Assembly (NCBI RefSeq): GCF_001482285.1
Contig: NZ_LOEP01000027.1
Coordinates: 220,351 to 284,350, forward strand
Source of the DNA: Haloferax sp. Q22
GTDB lineage: Archaea; Halobacteriota; Halobacteria; Halobacteriales; Haloferacaceae
Length of the DNA: 64,000 bases
Direction: 5' to 3'
Notes under the pieces: model-generated
What the model was told of the DNA's origin: nothing
Databases searched by the model: none
What the model saw: only the letters and a program-made list of their open reading frames with translations
Translations under genes and position numbers: made by a program
Shown here: piece after piece, positions 59,686 through 64,000 of the stretch
Position numbering within the stretch: position 1 is the stretch's first letter
Layout: each line of letters starts with the position of its first letter

Positions 59686-61092
59686 ATGGACGACACTGCA
59701 AAATATCTCATTCACGCTTCCATCTCCGCCGACGGGGTCGTCGAACGGAGCGACGTCGTCGGGGCCGTCTTCGGCCAGACCGAGGGCCTCCTCGGCGACG
59801 AACTCGACCTCCGCGACCTCCAACAGTCCTCCAAGGTCGGTCGGATAGACGTACAGATAGACTCGGAAAACGGCCACTCGTTCGGCCAGATGACCATCGC
59901 CAGCAGCCTCGACAAGGTCGAGACGGCCATCCTCGCGGCCTCGCTGGAGACGCTGACCCGCGTCGGCCCCTGTCAGGCCGTCATCGAGGTCACGAACATC
60001 GAGGACGTGCGCGAGGCCAAGCGACGGATGGTCGTCGAGCGCGCCAAGGAACTCCTCTCGGAGTCGTTCGACGACACCGTGATGAGCTCGACCGAGATCC
60101 TCGAAGCGGTCAAAGAGAGCGTCCGCGTCGAGGACATCACCGAGTACAAGGGCCTCCCGGCCGGCCCCCGCGTCGCCGACTCGGACGCCATCATCGTCGT
60201 CGAGGGGCGCGCCGACGTCCTCACGCTCCTCCGCTACGGCATCAAAAACGCCGTCGCAGTCGAGGGGACGAACGTCCCCGACGCGGTCGCGGGGCTCACC
60301 CAAGACCGGACCGTCACGGCGTTCCTCGACGGCGACCGCGGCGGCGAGCTCATCCTGCGCGAACTCTCGCAAGTCGGCGACGTGGACTACGTCGCCTTCG
60401 CGCCCGACGGCCGGTCGGTCGAGGACCTCGACCGTGCGTCGGTCGTCCGCGCTCTCAGGAACAAGGTCCCGCTCTCGTCGCTCCCGGACGACGGCGACGG
60501 TGACTTCCGGGCCGCCGTCGCCGCCGCCAACGGGACGGGAGACGTTCCGACGGACCCTCGCACGGAGTCGCCGACGACTGACGCGTCGTCGACTCCAGCC
60601 GCAGACGGCCCCGCGAACAGATCGGCCGATGCGGTCAGCGAAGCGCCCGCCGAGGGCGGCAGCGGGGGCACCGTCGCGGTCGAAAAGCCCACCGAAACGA
60701 GCGCGGATGCCGATGCCGACGCCGACGCGAACGGCGGGGTGCTCACCGAGTCCGAGGTCGAAGCCGTCGCCGAGGCGGTCGAACCGACCGACCAGCGGCC
60801 CTCGCTCGCCGACCACGTGCGCGAGGTCATCGCCGACGAGAGCGGCATGGCCCGCCTCTTGGACGACGACCTCGGCATCGACGACGAGGTCGCGGTCGAG
60901 AAGGTGTACGACGCCGTCGAGTACGCCGACCCCGCCCCGGCGCTCGTCGTCGTCGACGGCGAGGCGAGCCAGAAACTCGTCGATATCGCGGCCCAGCGCG
61001 GCGTCGGACACGTCGTGGCGCGCTCGGCCGGCGAGTACGTCAAAAAGCCCGTCAGCGTCCGCGTCAGAACCGCGGACCAGTTCCTCGACTGA
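59686..61092 (+). CDS. dnaG: Archaeal DnaG-type primase
   Basis: A 468-residue DnaG-like protein. The N-terminus MDDTAKYLIHASISADGVVERSDVVGAVFGQTEGLLG (residues 1-37) is highly conserved in archaea. A Toprim domain follows, with the acidic EGR motif at 173-175 and DGDRGG at 215-220. The archaeal protein associates with the exosome and can prime RNA. An acidic, Asp-Ala-rich linker (about 280-360) separates it from a C-terminal domain (about 370-468). The ATG at 59686 is preferred over GTG 59674. A TATA box lies about 78 bp upstream. Confidence 0.93.
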   Translation: MDDTAKYLIHASISADGVVERSDVVGAVFGQTEGLLGDELDLRDLQQSSKVGRIDVQIDSENGHSFGQMTIASSLDKVETAILAASLETLTRVGPCQAVIEVTNIEDVREAKRRMVVERAKELLSESFDDTVMSSTEILEAVKESVRVEDITEYKGLPAGPRVADSDAIIVVEGRADVLTLLRYGIKNAVAVEGTNVPDAVAGLTQDRTVTAFLDGDRGGELILRELSQVGDVDYVAFAPDGRSVEDLDRASVVRALRNKVPLSSLPDDGDGDFRAAVAAANGTGDVPTDPRTESPTTDASSTPAADGPANRSADAVSEAPAEGGSGGTVAVEKPTETSADADADADANGGVLTESEVEAVAEAVEPTDQRPSLADHVREVIADESGMARLLDDDLGIDDEVAVEKVYDAVEYADPAPALVVVDGEASQKLVDIAAQRGVGHVVARSAGEYVKKPVSVRVRTADQFLD

Positions 61093-61125
61093 GGACCGGA
61101 CGCGGCCCGACGCCAGCCGAGACGG

Positions 61126-61542
61126 TCAGCCCTCGCTCGATTCGAGGACGAACCGTAGCCCGTCGTCGCCGTCGAACGCGTCCGGAATGCGAGCGTCACG
61201 GCGGAATCCGAGCGCCTCGTAACAGGCACGCGCGCCGTCGTTCTCCGGATGGACCAGCAACGTGAGCGGCGCGTCTGACGCTGGCCGGGAGTCTTGGTAC
61301 GCTTCGACGAGCGCGGTGGCGCGCCCCTCGCGCCGGTGGTCGGGGGAAACCGCGAGTTCGGTCAGGTGCGCGCCGACGGCGAGCAGGTAGCCGACCGGCC
61401 GGTCGTCGGCGTCGACGGCGACGAGAAGTGTCCCGACGGCGGGCCACGCGTCCAAGAGGTCGGGGGAGGGATGCGAGACGAGTCGTTGGAGCGATTCGAC
61501 GGCCGGCACGTCGGTGTCGCGGGCGGGGCGGACACCCGTCAC
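61126..61542 (-). CDS. GNAT-family N-acetyltransferase (RimI-like)
   Basis: A 138-residue minimal acetyltransferase. VGAHLTELAVSPDHRREGRATALVEAYQ provides the acetyl-CoA loop (R-x-x-G-x-A). TLLVHPENDGARACYEALGFRRDARI is motif B. This size suits RimI-like N-terminal acetylation. It converges with dnaG (33 bp between stops). It is preceded by the DUF92 gene in the same orientation, whose stop lies 17 bp upstream of its start, so they are likely co-transcribed. Confidence 0.88.
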   Translation of the reverse strand: MTGVRPARDTDVPAVESLQRLVSHPSPDLLDAWPAVGTLLVAVDADDRPVGYLLAVGAHLTELAVSPDHRREGRATALVEAYQDSRPASDAPLTLLVHPENDGARACYEALGFRRDARIPDAFDGDDGLRFVLESSEG

Positions 61543-61558
61543 GGCCGAGTCACCTCCG

Positions 61559-62872
61559 TCACAGTGGAATCCAGACGAGGACCGCGCCCAGCGCGCCGGC
61601 GAACGTGGCGAGGAAGTTGACCGCCTGATTACCGAGGCCGGCTCCCTCGACCGTCGCGCCGAGCAGACTGTCGACCGTCATTCCGACGAGTCCGCCGGCG
61701 AGAATCGCGAGGGCGGCCGTCTGGGCCGGTAGAGGAAGCACCAGCACGCTCACGCCGGCCACGAAGGCCGCGCCCAGCGCGCCGGCGACTTCGCCTTGCC
61801 ACGTGACCGCGCCGTCGGTCCCGGCGGGAACCGGTTTGAGCGAGGTGATGAGCCGCGGCTGGTCGAACAGTCCGCCGATTTCGCTGGAGAGCGTGTCGCT
61901 CATCGCGGCGGCGGCCGACCCGGCGAACGCGAGCACGAGCAGGTCGCTGACGAACGGATAGCCGAGTGTCTGCGCCACGGCGTAGCCGACGACGGAGACG
62001 AGCGAGACGCCCGAGTTGCCGAGGACGTTGCCGGTCCCGCGAGCGCCGTCGTTGTCCTCGGCGACGCCGCGTTCGGCCTTGCTGTCGTAGCGGAACTTGG
62101 TGGCGAGCGCGCCGACGCCGAAGAAGGAGACGAGCACGAGCGCCCAGCCGAAGCCGCCGAAGACGACCGCGAAGAGAAGCAGGAGCACGCCGGTAATCAT
62201 GCCGGCGACGGAGGCCGTGCCGAGGGCGTAGGCCGCGTAGCCGAGCGCGACCGTGAGGGCGAGCGCCACGCCGGTCTGCGTCGGCGACACCGGTCCCGCG
62301 AGCACCTCGACGCCCCAGAGGACGAGACCGATAGAGAGCATGACGAGCGGGTCGTCGCGCTCGTAGAGGGCCGTCCGAAGCACCGCGCCGACGAGGCCGC
62401 CGACGGCCGCGAGCAGGGTGAACCGGGCGAGAAGCATCGCGTCACCCGTCAGCGACGCGATTGCCGCCTGTCCCGCGGTGCCGGCGAGGACCGCAGCCGC
62501 GACGAAGCCCGCCGCGCGAAGCGAGTCGTCGGACGTTCTCGAATCCACCAGTCGCGCGCCGAGGTTGCCGTAGGCGAGTGTCAACACCGCGGCGGCGAAC
62601 ACCGAAAGCGGCATCGTGACGCGCGGGACCGTCGCCAAGAGGGCGAGGCCGGTCGCGGCCAGCGCGAACCCAGCGAGCCCGTTGAGCCGGCCGTCCTGCC
62701 GGTCGCCGGGGCGCGCGAACAGCTCGAAGAGGGGCCCGTCGTCGACGACGAAGGCCGCCAAGAGCGCGACTGCGGCGAAGGGCGCGAACGCGGCCGCGCC
62801 GAGACTGGGGGCCGCGAGGGCCAACGTCCCGACGACCGCGAATCCGCCCGCTCGCCGTACCGTGGAAGTCAC
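61559..62872 (-). CDS. DUF92 (TIGR00297-type) membrane protein, putative prenol kinase
   Basis: A 437-residue protein with about twelve membrane helices. The C-terminal half carries the DUF92 signatures KFRYDSKAERGVAEDNDGARG, NVLGNSGVSLV, AMSDTLSSEIGGLF and GGLVGMTVDSLLGATVEG. Plant relatives phosphorylate phytyl phosphate, and relatives elsewhere are dolichol/phytol kinase-like, so a prenol-phosphorylating role is plausible. The GTG at 62872 is preceded by a TATA-like GTTAAGTG about 26 bp upstream, which marks this start rather than the longer open frame. It is divergent from the UppS-like gene across 150 bp. Confidence 0.82.
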   Translation of the reverse strand: MTSTVRRAGGFAVVGTLALAAPSLGAAAFAPFAAVALLAAFVVDDGPLFELFARPGDRQDGRLNGLAGFALAATGLALLATVPRVTMPLSVFAAAVLTLAYGNLGARLVDSRTSDDSLRAAGFVAAAVLAGTAGQAAIASLTGDAMLLARFTLLAAVGGLVGAVLRTALYERDDPLVMLSIGLVLWGVEVLAGPVSPTQTGVALALTVALGYAAYALGTASVAGMITGVLLLLFAVVFGGFGWALVLVSFFGVGALATKFRYDSKAERGVAEDNDGARGTGNVLGNSGVSLVSVVGYAVAQTLGYPFVSDLLVLAFAGSAAAAMSDTLSSEIGGLFDQPRLITSLKPVPAGTDGAVTWQGEVAGALGAAFVAGVSVLVLPLPAQTAALAILAGGLVGMTVDSLLGATVEGAGLGNQAVNFLATFAGALGAVLVWIPL

Positions 62873-63022
62873 ACCATTCGGTATCCCCGACTCGCACTTA
62901 ACCCTCCCGACATCACCGACGACCGCACCACCGCGAGTCCGCGGGTCGATGCCAATCCCGCGGGGTGGGCGGACCGACGCCGAACCCGAAGGGTTAGGAG
63001 AATCGCCGCGAGAACGACTCCC

Positions 63023-63631
63023 GTGGGACTGTACGACTCCTACCTCGCCCTCCGATTCCGCCTCGACGACGCCGACGCTCCCGAGCACGTGGCGCTCGTC
63101 ATCACCGAGCGCGACCTGCTGGAACAGGGCGCGTACGAGACGCTCGAAGCGTTCGTCGGCTGGGCGTTCGAGTTCGGTAGCGACCGCGTCACCATCTCCG
63201 TGAGCGTCCTCGACGAGGCGGTCGTCCCGACGCTCGCTCGCGAGCTTCGCGACCTCGACGTTCCCCAGCGAGTAGAGGTCCGCGAGCCCGGCGACACCGA
63301 GCGCGCCGACGCCCCGGTGCAGGTCAGCATCGGTCTCGGCGGGAAACGCGAGTTCGCCTCGGTGGTGCAGTCGCTGGCCGCGGAGGTCGAGGAGGGCGCG
63401 CTCGACCCCGACGACATCGACGCCGCGGACATCGAACAGCGGCTTGTGTTCCCCGATGAACCCGACTTCGTGGTCAAGACGGGCGCGGAGCGCCTGTCGG
63501 ACTTCATGATTTGGCAGTCCGTGTACGCGGAACTCTACTTCACCGACGTGAACTGGCGGGACTTCAGGAAGCGGGACTACCTGCGGGCGTTGCGGGACTA
63601 TCAGGACCGCCAACGGAGATTCGGCCGCTAG
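63023..63631 (+). CDS. Degenerate UppS/cis-prenyltransferase-like protein (NgBR-like?)
   Basis: A 202-residue member of the undecaprenyl-diphosphate-synthase family that is shorter than the usual 230-300 residues. The position of the essential Asp-Gly-Asn-Arg motif reads HVALVITERD (22-31), so the catalytic Asp and Arg are missing. The central region is reduced. The C-terminal half is well conserved: VSIGLGGKRE (101-110), KTGAERLSDFMIWQSVYAEL (152-171), and a final RFG (199-201), the RxG interface motif. This pattern matches the non-catalytic subunit of heteromeric cis-prenyltransferases. GTG start at 63023. Confidence 0.8.
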   Translation: MGLYDSYLALRFRLDDADAPEHVALVITERDLLEQGAYETLEAFVGWAFEFGSDRVTISVSVLDEAVVPTLARELRDLDVPQRVEVREPGDTERADAPVQVSIGLGGKREFASVVQSLAAEVEEGALDPDDIDAADIEQRLVFPDEPDFVVKTGAERLSDFMIWQSVYAELYFTDVNWRDFRKRDYLRALRDYQDRQRRFGR

Positions 63632-63717
63632 GCCGAATCCCGTGGCTGGCGCGGCCGCGTCGCCGACACTCCCTCCTGACCGCACAAATATGTTGATTGA
63701 GTAGCAACACGAGCCCA

Positions 63718-63924
63718 ATGCCCTCTACCTCGACCGACAGAACAGACCTGCTCCCGCCGCCATCCCCACCCAGCGAGTGGCTCGAAGACGGGCACGTCCT
63801 CCTTGCGCTCTCGCTGTTACTCATCCTCTGGCTCAATCTGCCCGCCCAGCCAGACTGGTCGTGGGCACTCGTCGGCGTCGCTGTCGTCCCGCCGTGGCTG
63901 TTCCTCGAATCGAGGGTGTCATAG
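63718..63924 (+). CDS. Small two-helix membrane protein
   Basis: A 68-residue protein with a polar, Pro/Ser-rich N-terminus and two hydrophobic segments (about 26-43 and 46-62: LLALSLLLILWLNLP and ALVGVAVVPPWLFLE). No family is recognised. The ATG at 63718 is preferred over TTG 63697. A TATA-like AAATATG about 30 bp upstream suggests a leaderless transcript. Confidence 0.65.
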   Translation: MPSTSTDRTDLLPPPSPPSEWLEDGHVLLALSLLLILWLNLPAQPDWSWALVGVAVVPPWLFLESRVS

Positions 63925-63932
63925 AAGAGTTC

Positions 63933-64000
63933 TCACACCGTGATCACGGTACTTCCCGGATTGTCTCCACGTTCGTAGTTGGTGATTGCGACGACGAGGC
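63933..64000 (-). CDS. C-terminal end of a protein (partial)
   Basis: Twenty-two codons and a TGA stop run in from the right edge of the window on the minus strand: LVVAITNYERGDNPGSTVITV. This frame has natural-looking composition, whereas the other two are arginine-rich. The protein cannot be identified. It would converge on the small membrane protein gene 8 bp away. Confidence 0.45.
   Translation of the reverse strand, partial: LVVAITNYERGDNPGSTVITV

Noticed and set aside
62873..63718. N-terminal extension of the DUF92 frame over the UppS-like gene
   Set aside because: The UppS-like protein on the plus strand has clear family motifs, and a TATA-like element places the DUF92 start at 62872.

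Overview
The window reads as chromosomal DNA of a haloarchaeon, most likely Haloferax or a close relative. The evidence is very high G+C, strongly acidic proteins, archaeal-only genes (ribosomal protein S8e, archaeal DnaG, HerA/NurA, MptA), Tat-dependent lipoprotein export, and many genes whose TATA-like box lies about 26 nt before the start codon, implying leaderless transcripts. Genus assignment is inference from gene content; no comparison could be run. Most of the window is ordinary core chromosome with one small mobile insertion.

Layout. 1-6966: phosphate regulon, with pstS-pstC-pstA-pstB-phoU on the minus strand and a divergent AbrB-PhoU regulator. 7130-13769: S8e, small haloarchaeal proteins, a HAD phosphatase, the NurA nuclease and HerA translocase (DNA end resection) and a UspA protein. 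13807-29351: PLP decarboxylase, nitroreductase, KaiC/RAD55-like ATPase, NAD kinase, CarB, S66 peptidase, Eis-type acetyltransferase, cation/Ca exchanger and a DUF3604 PHP-type hydrolase. 29472-31154: two tiny proteins, tRNA-Ile(GAT) and an FxsA-like membrane protein. 31327-43033: DUF255 thioredoxin-fold protein, TrmB regulator, MptA (first step of archaeal pterin synthesis), two FAD oxidoreductases, a zinc-type HTH regulator, and a TetR-MATE efflux operon with a perfect palindromic operator.

43131-46513 is the most unusual region. A 7TM/PAS sensor histidine kinase gene is split near codon 22 by a 1559-bp IS200/IS605-type element carrying tnpB plus a divergent 44-codon ribbon-helix-helix-like gene. 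The flanks rejoin in frame. Further into the same kinase, at the N box of the ATPase domain, lie four consecutive perfect 7-3-7 palindromes at 22-23 bp spacing whose arms co-vary between units.

46580-64000: thrB, UspA, pdxS, DUF1405 and enolase-like proteins, a CARF-like HTH regulator (DUF6293 type) with no CRISPR nearby, a MOT1-type molybdate/sulfate transporter, an isochorismatase-fold hydrolase paired with a YqcI/YcgG (GntA-like) protein, a DUF3311-SSF symporter pair, a sugar isomerase, dnaG, and a divergent pair made of a DUF92 membrane protein and a degenerate UppS-like protein that lacks the catalytic DGN motif but keeps the dimer-interface C-terminus, suggesting a non-catalytic cis-prenyltransferase subunit. 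No rRNA, CRISPR array or prophage was seen.
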